Translations under genes and position numbers: made by a program | In this document: positions 29,065-40,537 of the stretch, piece by piece | Numbering within the stretch: the first letter of the stretch is position 1 | Layout: every line of letters starts with the position of its first letter | Source: CAVZOY01 sp963777095 | GTDB lineage: Bacteria; Actinomycetota; Actinomycetes; Mycobacteriales; Geodermatophilaceae | Assembly: GCA_963777095.1 (NCBI GenBank) | Contig: CAVZOY010000004.1 | Span: forward strand, 434,001-498,000 | Reading direction: 5' to 3' | Length of the DNA stretch: 64,000 bases | The notes under the pieces: model-generated | The model's input: the letters and a program-made list of their open reading frames with translations, nothing else | Database searches by the model: none | What the model was told of the DNA's origin: nothing

Positions 29065-30101
29065 ATGGCAAGGATGCCGAACCCGAGACTGCTGGTCGAG
29101 GTGCTGCGCAGCGGGAACCTCCGCGCGCGGCTGCGAGCGGCGCGGGACGGACAGGCAGCGCTCCGGCTGCAGCTGATCGCGGCGGCGCTCGACCTCGGGC
29201 TGCTCGACGCCCTGGCAGGAGGCGCGGCCAGCACCGCAGCGCTGGCCGACCGCCTCGGTGCGACCGATCCCGACCTACTGGCGGCCTACCTCCGCGTGCT
29301 GGCGGCGGCGGGGCTCGTCGCCGGCCAGGACTCCTGGGCGCTGACCGGGGCCGGCCGAGCGGTCGTCGACGACGACCAGGTGCGGGCCACCTACGAGGGC
29401 TTCGGCGGCTACCACACCGACCTCTACCGGGAGCTCCGACCGCTGCTCTCCGGCGGCCTGCGACGCCGCGACATCGAGGAGCAGGCCGAGCTCATCGCCC
29501 GGCTCTCCGCCGTCTTGGAGCCGCTGCTCCACGACCTGCTCACCCGGACCGTCCGAGAGCGCCGGCCCCGCTGAGTGCTCGACATCGGGTGCGGCGCCGG
29601 CCTGCACCTGGCGGCGATGCTCGAGACGGCTCCGGACGCGATCGGCGTGGGCGTGGACGTCGATCCGGATGCCGCGGCGCTGGCCCGGCGCACCCTGAGC
29701 GAGCGCGGGCTGGCCGACCGGACCAGCGTCGAGGCGGTCGACATCCGCGAGGACGCTCGCCGCCGGTCGCCCGGGCGCCCTCACCGACCGCATCGACCTG
29801 GCCCTGCTCGCCAATGCCATCTACTACGTACCGGTCGAGGAGCGGGTGCAGCTCGCTGAGCACGGTCGCCCGCCTGCTCGCCCCCGGCGGCGCCCTCGTG
29901 CTCGTCACCACCGCGGCGGGGCCGCAGCTGTTCAGCCGGCATCTGGACCTGCTGCTGCGGGCGCAGGACGGCCGCATGGAGCTGCCCGCCGTCGACGTGC
30001 TGCTCGGTCAGCTCCGCGAGGCGGGTCTGCAGCCGGACCCACCGCAGCGGATCGGTCCCGCCGGCGCTGCACTCGTCGCGGTGACGGCGACCCGCCCCTG
30101 A
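29065..30101 (+). CDS. Class I SAM-dependent methyltransferase, broken by a stop and two frame shifts
   Basis: The N-terminal dimerisation/winged helix part (LGLLDALAGGAASTAALADRL) is followed by motif I VLDIGCGAGLHLA, VGVDVDPDAAAL and the C-terminal LSTVARLLAPGGALVLVTT. An in-frame TGA at 29572-29574 separates the first two parts. Breaks near 29763 (one surplus base; GAGGACGCTCGCC) and 29856 (CAGCTCGCTGAG) separate the rest. Corrected length is about 344 residues. The in-frame stop is a substitution-type change and not an indel, so this may be a real pseudogene. Substrate unknown. Confidence 0.72.
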
Positions 30102-30343
30102 GCTGTGCGGACACGGCTGGACCTGCCGCGTCAGACGCCGCGCACCGATCCCCAGCGAGTCCGCATGTGCAGCTTGCGACGAGAGCGGTGACTCGCAGCG
30201 GCAGCTTCCGATGTCACACCAACTCCTACGTCGGCACCGCGTAGCTCGATCATCAGGCATGGGCGCCTGGCGTAGACCTGCGCGTCCCGACTGTCCCTGA
30301 ATGGGCCGCTCAGAGACACGCGCGTCCAGCCGGTCCACGGAAC

Positions 30344-30868
30344 TCATTCCGTGGACCGCTCGCTCTGAGCCGGCGGACGGGCGAGCGCGTAGCGCCAGAC
30401 AAGCTCGCCGTCCTCGCGGTCCTCTCCGTCGTAGCTGAAGCCGACCTTGTCAAGGACGCGGTTGGAAGCATTGCGTTCGGGCAGCGTGTGGGCGATCACC
30501 TTTCTGACCTGCTCGTCGGCGAAGGCCTCGGCGACCATGGCCCGTGTTGCTGCGGTGGCCAGACCTCGCCCACGCCGTCTTTCGGCGATCTCGTATCCGA
30601 TCTCGACGACGCCCCCTTCGGGCGGGCCCTTGAAGCCGCCCCAGCCAATCAGCTCCAGCGGCTCATCCGACACGAAGAAGCGCGAGCTCCAAGTCGAGAT
30701 GCTCGGTGATGCGGCGAGGGCATCCCGGGTGGCTTGGAGGGCGTCCCGAAAGGTCACCCAGCCCGGCGTGACGTCGTGGCCGAGCGCACGCGCGAGGGCG
30801 TCGTCGCCGACAATCGCGGCATCGAGCAGGTCCAGGGTGACGGGGACTAGACGGATCACGGTCCTCAC
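30344..30868 (-). CDS. GNAT-family N-acetyltransferase (RimJ/RimL-like)
   Basis: 174 residues from GTG at 30868. IGWGGFKGPPEGGVVEIGYEI leads to the acetyl-CoA loop RRRGRGLATAATRAMV, then the RimJ-type ending ASNRVLDKVGFSYDG. It is an acyl transferase probably acting on an amine of a small molecule or protein N-terminus. The 240 bases on its 3' side (30102-30343) show nothing coding. Confidence 0.87.
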   Translation of the reverse strand: MRTVIRLVPVTLDLLDAAIVGDDALARALGHDVTPGWVTFRDALQATRDALAASPSISTWSSRFFVSDEPLELIGWGGFKGPPEGGVVEIGYEIAERRRGRGLATAATRAMVAEAFADEQVRKVIAHTLPERNASNRVLDKVGFSYDGEDREDGELVWRYALARPPAQSERSTE

Positions 30869-31061
30869 CGTGGCACACCGGCATCGCTGCGACGGCTGGC
30901 CCATACATGCGTCATGACGCTGTCTCTGTGCACGCATGCATGCCGGGAAGTCCCGGGGACTGCGACGGTGTCCCTGAGTGGGTCGCCCAGGGACACAGCG
31001 CGGCTTTTCGGGCACCGGCATGACTCGGGCGGTGAGCGGCCCGGACCATGCCACGTCCCGA

Positions 31062-31403
31062 CTAAGCGGTGACCGCGGTGTTCCCCGTACGGAGCAGCCG
31101 GCGCAGATGCACGAGAACAGGCAGACCGGCCAGCGCCCCGCCGAGCACGGCCAGTCGCAGCGGCGAGGGACCGATGACGACGTCGGCCGGCAGGCCGTGG
31201 GCGCTGAGGTCGTAGGTGCAGGTGGTCCCGGGTGGCAGCCAACTGCGGCTCGCCTGGCCGAAGACGGAGCTGCCCGGCGCCAACTCGCAGCCGGCGTCCC
31301 CGACGACGGACGGTGCGGCGAGGCAGGCGACCACGTACAGCACGCACAGCGCCCATCCGCCGAAGCCGCTGACGACGAGCCAGCGACCGGCGTAGGCGTT
31401 CAC
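31062..31403 (-). CDS. Hypothetical small membrane protein
   Basis: 113 residues, intact frame. Two hydrophobic segments (FGGWALCVLYVVACLAAPSV near residues 14-33 and PLRLAVLGGALAGLPVLVHL near 82-100) flank an extracytoplasmic loop with three cysteines that could pair. It ends in a basic cytoplasmic tail. No family recognised. Confidence 0.55.
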   Translation of the reverse strand: MNAYAGRWLVVSGFGGWALCVLYVVACLAAPSVVGDAGCELAPGSSVFGQASRSWLPPGTTCTYDLSAHGLPADVVIGPSPLRLAVLGGALAGLPVLVHLRRLLRTGNTAVTA

Positions 31404-31433
31404 CGGAGAGATGCTGCCCGACCTGCGCGACGC

Positions 31434-32014
31434 CTACTGGTTGCGGGCGTCGATCCGCGCGAGGAAGTCCAGCGACCGCTCGAACACGAGATCGGCGGAC
31501 TGCGGGTCGAAGTCCTCGATGCTGTCGTCGGTGAAGAGGTGGCGGTCGCCCGGGTAGGTGAACAGCTCCGCCCCGTCGACCGTCGCGGCGATCTGGCGGG
31601 CGACGTCGACGTCGCCCCAGTCGTCGTCCTCCATCGTGTGCATCTGCAGCGGCACGCCGACCGGCCAGTCGCCGCCGAACTCCTCCGGCGGGACGGCGCC
31701 GTGCAGGAGGAGCGCACCGGCGGCGCCCGGTCGCGTCTGGGCGAGCAGCTGGGCCGGCATCACGCCGAGCGAGGCGCCCGCGTAGACCAGGCGCTCCGGC
31801 AGGCCCTCCGCCACCTCGCGGCCGCGCGCCAGCACAGTCTCGAAGCCGATCTCCTTGGCGTGCGCCGACGCCGGCGTCGAGGGAGTCGAACGTGCGCCCC
31901 TCGTAGAGGTCGGGCGTGTGCACGACGTGCCCTGCGGCGCGCCAGCGGTCGGCCAGGGAGTGAGCAGCCCGGTGTCAGCCCGCGGGCGTGGTGGAAGAAC
32001 AGGATCTCGGCCAT
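31434..32014 (-). CDS. Dienelactone hydrolase-family protein, two frame breaks
   Basis: About 192 residues from ATG at 32014. It reads MAEILFFHHARGLTPG, then HTPDLYEGRTFDSLDAGVG, then KEIGFETVLARGREVAEG, LVYAGASLGVMPAQ (Ser nucleophile variant) and YPGDRHLFTDDSIEDF with the acid and His. Breaks near 31966 (surplus base in GGCTGCTCAC of the coding strand) and 31873. The length modulo 3 fits two surplus bases. The canonical nucleophile is Cys; GASLG here indicates a Ser hydrolase. Confidence 0.8.
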
Positions 32015-32055
32015 GCGCGGCACCGTAGTGCCGCCTGCTGACAAGCTGACCGGCC

Positions 32056-32421
32056 ATGTCACGGAACACCGAGACGGTGGAGCGCTACCTCGACGGCTTC
32101 CGCCGCAACGACCACGCGCAGATCCTGTCCTGCCTCACCGACGACATCGAGTGGACCGTCTTCGGCGCCTTCCACCTGGTCGGCAAGGAGGCCTACGACG
32201 CCGCGATCGAGGGGCCCGGATGGGTGGCCCGCCCCGGCTGGAGGTCGTCCGGATGGTCGAGCAGGACGACGTCGTCATGGCGGAGCTGTACGGCGAGGTG
32301 CCCACGCCGAGCGGCGAGACCGGTGCGGCTGTCGATGGCCGAGGTCTTCGTGATGCGCGACGGGTTGATCGCCGAGCGCCGGGCGTGGGTCATCCCGCTG
32401 ACGGAGAACGACCACCGCTGA
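32056..32421 (+). CDS. SnoaL/NTF2-like protein, two compensating frame breaks
   Basis: The protein starts SRNTETVERYLDGFRRNDHAQIL and IEWTVFGAFHLVGKEAYDAAIEGP, typical of NTF2-like ketosteroid-isomerase folds, and ends SMAEVFVMRDGLIAERRAW. The middle (about 32225-32325) reads sensibly only in another frame (LEVVRMVEQDDVVMAELYGEV), so one base is missing near 32225 and one is surplus near 32325. Divergent from the dienelactone hydrolase gene. Function unknown. Confidence 0.75.
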   Translation: MSRNTETVERYLDGFRRNDHAQILSCLTDDIEWTVFGAFHLVGKEAYDAAIEGPGWVARPGWRSSGWSSRTTSSWRSCTARCPRRAARPVRLSMAEVFVMRDGLIAERRAWVIPLTENDHR

Positions 32422-32424
32422 CTG

Positions 32425-33904
32425 TCAGGTGGCCCAGCCGCCGGCGCGGCGGACGGCTTCCTGCCAGCGGACGTGGCGGCCGTCGTCCCGACGCCCGGCC
32501 TCGGGCTCGAACCGCCGGTCGAGCGCCCACGTCTGCGCCAGCTCGTCGGTCGAGCCCCAGACGCCGGTGCCGAGCCCGGCGAGGAACGCGGCACCCAGCG
32601 CCGTCGTCTCGGCCACCACCGGACGGCGGACCGGCACCCCGAGCTCGTCGGCCTGCAGCTGCATGAGCAGGTCGTTCGCGCTCGCACCGCCGTCGGCCGA
32701 GAGCTCCGGTACGGACAGCCCCGCCTCGTCGACCATCACGTCGACGACGTCGCGCACCTGGAACGCGATCGACTCCAGCGTCGCCCGGGCGATGTGCGCC
32801 CGGGTGGTGCCACGGGTGATGCCGAGCAGCGCGCCGCGCGCGTGCGGGTCCCAGTGCGGGGCGCCGAGGCCGGTGAGCGCGGGCACGAAGACGACCTCGC
32901 CGGAGTCGGCGACGGTCGACGCGAGGCCCTCGATCTCGGCCGCGGAGTCGATCAGGCCCAGCCCGTCGCGCAGCCACTGGACGGCGGCGCCGGTGACGAA
33001 GATCGAGCCCTCGAGCGCGTAGACCAGCCCGTCGCCGATGTCCCAGGCGACCGTGGTGAGCAGCCCGGCGTCCGAGCGGACCGGCTCCTTGCCGGTGTTG
33101 GTCAGCACGAACGAGCCGGTGCCGTAGGTGCACTTGGTGTCGCCGGGGGAGTAGCAGGCCTGGCCGAAGAGCGCGGCCTGCTGGTCACCGGCGATCCCCG
33201 CGACGGGCAGCGCCAGGCCGAGGAACGCGTCGGGGTCGGTCGTACCGACGACGCCGGAGCTCGGCGACGACCTCGGGCAGCGCCGAGCGCGGCACGTCGA
33301 ACAGCGCGCACAGCTCGTCGGACCAGCGTGCCGGCGGCCAGGTCGAACAGCAGCGTGCGGCTGGCGTTGCTCGGGTCGGTCACGTGGGCGGCGCCGCCGG
33401 TGAGCCGGTTGACCACGTAGGAATCGACCGTGCCGAGGGCCAGCGAGCCGTCGCGGACGCCGTCCCAGAGGTGCGCGGCTCGTGCTCGGCGAGCCAGGCG
33501 AACTTGGTGCCGGTGAAGTACGGGTCGAGCCGCAGCCCGGTCAGCTCGGCGACCCGCGGCTCGACGCCCGTGTCGCGCAGCCGGTCGCAGATGCCGGTCG
33601 TCCGGCGGTCCTGCCAGACGATCGCCGGGCGCGGCGCCTGACGGGTGCGCCGGTCCCAGACGACGGCGGTCTCCCGCTGGTCGGTGATGCCGACGCAGGT
33701 GGGCTGCGCGTCGGTGCGCGACAGGGCCTCGCGGCAGGCGGCGACGGTCGCCGTCCAGATGTCGTCCGGCTCGTGCTCGACCCAGCCGGGGCGGGGGAAC
33801 AGCTGGGCGAACTCGCGGTAGCCGCGGGACAGGACCGCGCCGTCCTCGCCCACTACCAGCGCGGTCACCCCGGTCGTTCCAGCGTCGATCGCGAGAACCG
33901 GCAT
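32425..33904 (-). CDS. glpK: Glycerol kinase, three frame breaks
   Basis: FGGY-family kinase phosphorylating glycerol with ATP. The N-terminus is [18 protein letters not shown], followed by [17 protein letters not shown] and AIVWQDRRT; the C-terminal half has [16 protein letters not shown], a [19 protein letters not shown] block and [15 protein letters not shown]. Breaks near 33478 (missing base), 33325 (surplus; [11 protein letters not shown] restored) and 33258 (surplus at GAGCTCC). Corrected length is about 492 residues, normal for GlpK. No glycerol transporter or glycerol-3-phosphate dehydrogenase is nearby. Confidence 0.88.
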
Positions 33905-33941
33905 GAGGGGCAACCTAACGCCGCCGCCTACCGTGATCGGA

Positions 33942-34424
33942 ATGCGGCGGTTCTTCTACGACACCGAGTTCATCGAGGACGGCGTCACCATCGACCTCGT
34001 CTCGATCGGCGTCGTCGACGAGACCGGCCGCGAGTTCTACGCCGTCAGCACCGAGTTCGACGAGCGCAAGGCCATCCCGTGGGTGCGCCGCAACGTGCTC
34101 GACCAGCTGCCCCCGCCGTCCGACCGGGCCTGGCGCAGCCGCGAGCGGATCCGCGAGGACCTGCTGGCGTTCCTGACCGGCCCGGGCGAGGAGATCGAGC
34201 TCTGGGCCTGGTTCGGCGCCTACGACCACGTGGCGCTGTGCCAGCTGTGGGGCGCGATGCCGGCGCTGCCCCGGCCGATCCCGCGGTTCACCCGCGAGCT
34301 GCGCCAGCGGTGGGACGACGTCGGTCAGCCGCCGCTGCCGCACAAGCCGCCCGGCACCCACGACGCGCTCGTCGACGCCCGCTACAACCTCGTCCGCTGG
34401 CAGGCGATGGACGGCGCGCGGTGA
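33942..34424 (+). CDS. Polyadenylate-specific 3'-exoribonuclease AS (Rv2179c-type)
   Basis: 160 residues, intact. DEDD-type exonuclease with YDTEFIEDG at the start, WAWFGAYDHVALCQLWG in the middle and HDALVDARYN at the end, in the layout of mycobacterial RNase AS, which trims adenylate-containing RNA 3' ends. It is divergent from glpK and overlaps the DinB gene (GTGA). aroG, its usual neighbour, lies 2.8 kb downstream after an insertion. Confidence 0.9.
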   Translation: MRRFFYDTEFIEDGVTIDLVSIGVVDETGREFYAVSTEFDERKAIPWVRRNVLDQLPPPSDRAWRSRERIREDLLAFLTGPGEEIELWAWFGAYDHVALCQLWGAMPALPRPIPRFTRELRQRWDDVGQPPLPHKPPGTHDALVDARYNLVRWQAMDGAR

Positions 34425-34930
34425 CCGACGGCCGCACCGACGTCCCGCGCACCGGGGCGGGCGAGCGCGAGATGCTGCGCGCCTACCTCGACTTCCACCG
34501 CGACACCCTCGCGGCGAAGTGCGCCGGCCTGTCGGACGACGACCTGCGGACCCGCTCCGTGCCGCCGTCCGGCCTGTCGCTGCTCGGCCTCGTGCGGCAC
34601 ATGGCCGAGGTCGAGCGGGCCTGGTTCCGCCGCGTGATCGACGGGCAGGACGTGCCCCTGGTGTGGGGCGAGGGGTGGGACTTCCAGGCGGCCTACGACG
34701 CGTCGGCCTCGACGCGCGCCGAGGCCTTCGAGGCGTGGCAGGCGGAGGTCGCGCACGCCCGCCGCATCGAGGCCGCGGCGCCGTCGCTCGACGTCACGGG
34801 CGTCGACCGGCGGTACGACACGGAGTTCTCGCTGCGCCGGGTGATGCTGCACGTGCTGCAGGAGTACGCGCGGCACAACGGGCACGCCGACCTGATCCGC
34901 GAGCGGATCGACGGCGTCACCGGGGTCTAA
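34421..34930 (+). CDS. DinB/DUF664-family protein
   Basis: 169 residues with the four-helix DinB fold: LRAYLDFHRDTLAAKCAGL, GLVRHMAEVERAWFRR with the first metal His, and HVLQEYARHNGHADLIRERIDG with the last two His. Such proteins are often metal-dependent transferases that use mycothiol or similar thiols. Translation is coupled to the exoribonuclease gene. The stop overlaps the convergent NmrA gene by a few bases. Confidence 0.88.
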   Translation: MTDGRTDVPRTGAGEREMLRAYLDFHRDTLAAKCAGLSDDDLRTRSVPPSGLSLLGLVRHMAEVERAWFRRVIDGQDVPLVWGEGWDFQAAYDASASTRAEAFEAWQAEVAHARRIEAAAPSLDVTGVDRRYDTEFSLRRVMLHVLQEYARHNGHADLIRERIDGVTGV

Positions 34931-35818
34931 GTGCGCAGGTTCGCCCAGTCCTCGGGGTGCCGGCGCAGGTGCTCGGCGACGGTCAGGGCCGGCGTGCCCG
35001 GTGACCTCGGGGACGACGTCGCTGACCAGCGACAGCTCGCCGGCGGCGATGGCGAGGTAGCTGGTCACCCAGCCCTCGATCTCCCAGTCCGGGTGGCCGG
35101 ACGGACGACGGCTGGCCCAGGCCTCCTCGACCGTCTCGGCGCGGTACTCGGCCGGGACGCCGGTGACCTCGGTGAGGACGGCGGCGGCCTCGGCGAGGGT
35201 GATCGCCTCCGGGCCGGTGACCTCGAGCGCCTGCCCGTCGAAGCGGTCGGAGTCGTCGCGCAGCACGGCGGCGGCGACGTCGGCCAGGTCGTCGCGGGAG
35301 ACGAAGCTGGCCCGGCCCTCGCCGGCCGGGGCGGCGATGACCGCGCGACCGTCCTGGAGCGTCGCGAAGAACGGCACGAAGTCGGCGTAGAAGCCGTGCC
35401 GCAGGAAGGTGGCCCGGACGCCGGTCGCGCGGATCCGGTCCTCGGTGAGCGCGTGCTGCCGGCCGAGGGTGAACGTCGAGTCGGGGCGCGCGCCGAGGAA
35501 CGACGTGTAGACGATCCGCTGCACACCGGCGGCCGCGGCGGCGTCCACCGCCGCGTAGTGCTGGGAGAGCCGGTCCTCGGCCTCCGCCGCCGAGACCAGG
35601 TAGAGGGTGTGGACGCCGGCGAACGCGGCGGCGAGGCCTGCGCCGTCCGCGTAGCCGCCGGGGTTCTCGACCACCTCGGCGCCCGGCACGGCCGGCGCCC
35701 GGGACGCGTCGCGCACGACCAGTCGCAGCCGCACGCCGTCGCTTCCCGCCAGCCGCTCCGCGACTCGGCCGCCGAGGACGCCCGTCGCTCCGGTGATGGC
35801 GATCAGCCTCTCGCTCAT
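34927..35818 (-). CDS. NmrA-like NAD(P)-binding protein, one frame break
   Basis: About 296 residues. N-terminal Rossmann ERLIAITGATGVLGGRVAERL, VYTSFLGARPDSTFTLGRQH and FYADFVPFF as in NmrA/HSCARG and quinone oxidoreductase 2-like proteins. The frame breaks near 34995: removing one G from ACCGGGCACG restores GTPALTVAEHLRRHPEDWANLRT and a TAG at 34927. The likely role is redox sensing or quinone reduction. Confidence 0.86.
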
Positions 35819-35970
35819 GCCGCTCGTCAAGCCGCGGAGCGGTCACTTCCGTCCCGGATGTGACCGGCCTCACCGCCCGTGCCAGGCGAGACCAGCGGCT
35901 ACGGCAAGATGACCGGGGGCAACGGCGCCCGTCCCCGACCGGTACGTCCTCTGCAAGACAGGATCAGCGA

Positions 35971-36996
<1,026 letters not shown>

Positions 36997-37004
36997 GCGG
37001 GGCG

Positions 37005-38547
<1,543 letters not shown>

Positions 38548-38557
38548 ACGGCGGCCG

Positions 38558-39604
38558 ATGTACGCGATCGACACCGAGAAGCCCTCCGCCGCGCTCGAGG
38601 GCGCGGTCGACCTGCGCTCCGACACCGTCACCCGGCCGACCGCCGCGATGCGCCGAGCGATGGCCGAGGCCGAGGTCGGCGACGACGTCTACCGCGAGGA
38701 CCCGACGATCCGGGCGCTCGAGGAGCGGGTCGCCGCGCTGATGGGGCACGAGGCCGCGCTGTTCGTGCCCTCGGGGACCATGGGCAACCAGATCGGCATG
38801 CGGCTGGTGTGCGAGCCCGGCGAGGAGGTGCTCGCCGACGCCGACGCGCACGTGTTCACCTACGAGCTCGGTGCCGCGGCCGCGCTGTTCGGCATCTCCA
38901 GCCGGACCGTGACCTCGCCGGGCGGCCGGCTCGACGCCGACCTGTTCGTCGAGCAGGTGCGCCCGCGCGGCGACTGGCACGTCGTGCCCACTGCGGCGAT
39001 CACGGTCGAGAACTCGCACAACCGCGGCGGGGGCATCGTGCAGCCGCTCGACGAGCTGCAGAAGCTCTGGGACTGGTCGCGGACAGCCGGCGTCGCCGTC
39101 CACCTCGACGGGGCGCGGCTGTTCAACGCCGCCGTCGCCACAGGGAAGGATCCGGCCACCTTCGGCCGGCTCTCCGACACGGCGTCGGTCTGCCTGTCCA
39201 AGGGACTCGGCGCCCCGGTCGGCTCGGTGCTCGTCGCGTCGGCCGAGCGGATCGCGCAGGCGCGGCTGTGGCGCAAGCGGCTCGGCGGTGGCATGCGCCA
39301 GGCCGGCGTCCTCGCCGCCGCCGGCATCTACGCGCTCGACCACCACTACGACCGGCTGGCCGAGGACCACGAGCACGCGCGGCTGCTGGCCGACCGCCTC
39401 GGGCTGGACCCGTCGGCCGTCGAGACCAACATCGTGGTGGTGGACGGCGTGAACGCACCGAAGGTGGCCGAGGCCGCCAAGGCGCAGGGCGTGCTGGTCG
39501 GCCAGGTCGGCGCGACGCGGCTGCGGCTCGTCACGCACCTGGACGTCGACCGCGTCGACGTCGACCGCGCCGTCGACGTGCTGGGCCCGCTGCTCGGTCG
39601 CTGA
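38558..39604 (+). CDS. ltaE: Low-specificity L-threonine aldolase
   Basis: 348 residues, PLP enzyme of the beta-eliminating lyase family. DLRSDTVTRPT opening, ENSHNRGGG, VHLDGARLFNAA and the PLP lysine in CLSKGLGAPVGS are present. It splits L-(allo-)threonine to glycine and acetaldehyde. It begins 10 bases after aroG and is probably cotranscribed. Confidence 0.93.
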   Translation: MYAIDTEKPSAALEGAVDLRSDTVTRPTAAMRRAMAEAEVGDDVYREDPTIRALEERVAALMGHEAALFVPSGTMGNQIGMRLVCEPGEEVLADADAHVFTYELGAAAALFGISSRTVTSPGGRLDADLFVEQVRPRGDWHVVPTAAITVENSHNRGGGIVQPLDELQKLWDWSRTAGVAVHLDGARLFNAAVATGKDPATFGRLSDTASVCLSKGLGAPVGSVLVASAERIAQARLWRKRLGGGMRQAGVLAAAGIYALDHHYDRLAEDHEHARLLADRLGLDPSAVETNIVVVDGVNAPKVAEAAKAQGVLVGQVGATRLRLVTHLDVDRVDVDRAVDVLGPLLGR

Positions 39605-39686
39605 CCTGCTGGCCGGTCGGGCCGTCCGACTGCGCTAGGGTCCTCCGGTTCGAACCCGGGGGCCGTCAGGACGCAGGAGGCACGGC

Positions 39687-40112
39687 ATGACGGGATACCT
39701 CGGCGGGCAGCCGCCGCGCGCCGGCGATCCGATCCGGGTGCTCGTCGTCGACGACCACCCGGCGGTGCGGACGGCGCTGGCCGCCAGACTCTCCGACGAG
39801 GACGACCTGACCGTCGTCGGCGAGTGCGAGGACGGCTCCCAGGTCGTGGAGGCCGCCACCCGCCTGCGTCCCGACGTCGTGTTCATGGACCTGTCCATGC
39901 CGGTCATGGACGGACTCGCGGCCACCGAGGCCCTCTGCCGCGACCGGCTCGAGACCCGGGTGATCATGCTGACCGCGGACGGCGCCGCTCGGGAGCGCGC
40001 CGCCGCCGCGGGCGCCCGCGCCGTCGTCCCGAAGGGCACGCCGTCCGAGCGGCTGCTGCGGTGCCTGCGCACCGTCGCGCAGGACGGCGACGGGTGCCCG
40101 TTCTGCCTCTGA
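39687..40112 (+). CDS. Stand-alone response regulator receiver domain
   Basis: 141 residues with a full receiver active site: [11 protein letters not shown] (acidic pair), phosphoacceptor Asp in [13 protein letters not shown], Thr in MLTADG and Lys in VVPKGTP. The domain is NarL-like but the usual LuxR HTH is missing; the protein ends instead in a short CPFCL tail with two cysteines. No histidine kinase is nearby. It may signal by protein contact, for example to the GAF-ANTAR or HATPase proteins downstream, but that is a guess. Confidence 0.85.
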   Translation: MTGYLGGQPPRAGDPIRVLVVDDHPAVRTALAARLSDEDDLTVVGECEDGSQVVEAATRLRPDVVFMDLSMPVMDGLAATEALCRDRLETRVIMLTADGAARERAAAAGARAVVPKGTPSERLLRCLRTVAQDGDGCPFCL

Positions 40113-40203
40113 GCCGGTGCGCTCAGCGGGCCCACGTCCGGTCCGTCGAGGGCTAGCGTCTGGCTCCCCCGGGGGCTCGCGCGAGTGGACGGAGGGCCGC
40201 ACG

Positions 40204-40533
40204 ATGCCGCTCTACCTGACCAGGTTCAGCTACACGCCGGAGACGTGGGCTCGGCTGATCGCCACGCCGGAGGACCGCCGCGAGGCGGCGCGGACCTACA
40301 TCGAGTCCGTCGGCGGCACGCTGCACGGGTTCTGGTACGCCTTCGGGCCCCAGGACGGCTACACCCTCTGGGAGGCCCCCGACAACGTCTCGATGGCGGC
40401 GGTCGCCCTGGCCCTCTCGGCCGGGGGCGCACTCTCACCGCTCGAGACGACGGTCCTGATGACCGTCGACGAGACCCTGGAGGCGCTCGGCCGCGCACAG
40501 CAGGTGCGGTACCGGCCGCCGGGCGCCGAGTGA
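40204..40533 (+). CDS. GYD-domain protein
   Basis: 109 residues, intact, ATG start. It has the ferredoxin-like GYD fold: LYLTRFSYTPETWARL, GGTLHGFWYAFGPQDGY with the namesake Gly-Tyr-Asp-like segment, and ALALSAGGALSPLETTVLM. Family function is unknown. Confidence 0.87.
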   Translation: MPLYLTRFSYTPETWARLIATPEDRREAARTYIESVGGTLHGFWYAFGPQDGYTLWEAPDNVSMAAVALALSAGGALSPLETTVLMTVDETLEALGRAQQVRYRPPGAE

Positions 40534-40537
40534 CCCC

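Noticed and set aside
30102..30343. Short open frames between the methyltransferase and GNAT genes
   Set aside because: No ribosome site, no motif and no codon bias; treated as non-coding.
27577..34995. A strict rule that every surplus base lies immediately before GCT
   Set aside because: At least the monooxygenase break (27577), the NmrA break (34995) and the crtI break near 51783 sit in G/C runs without it. Only an association is claimed.
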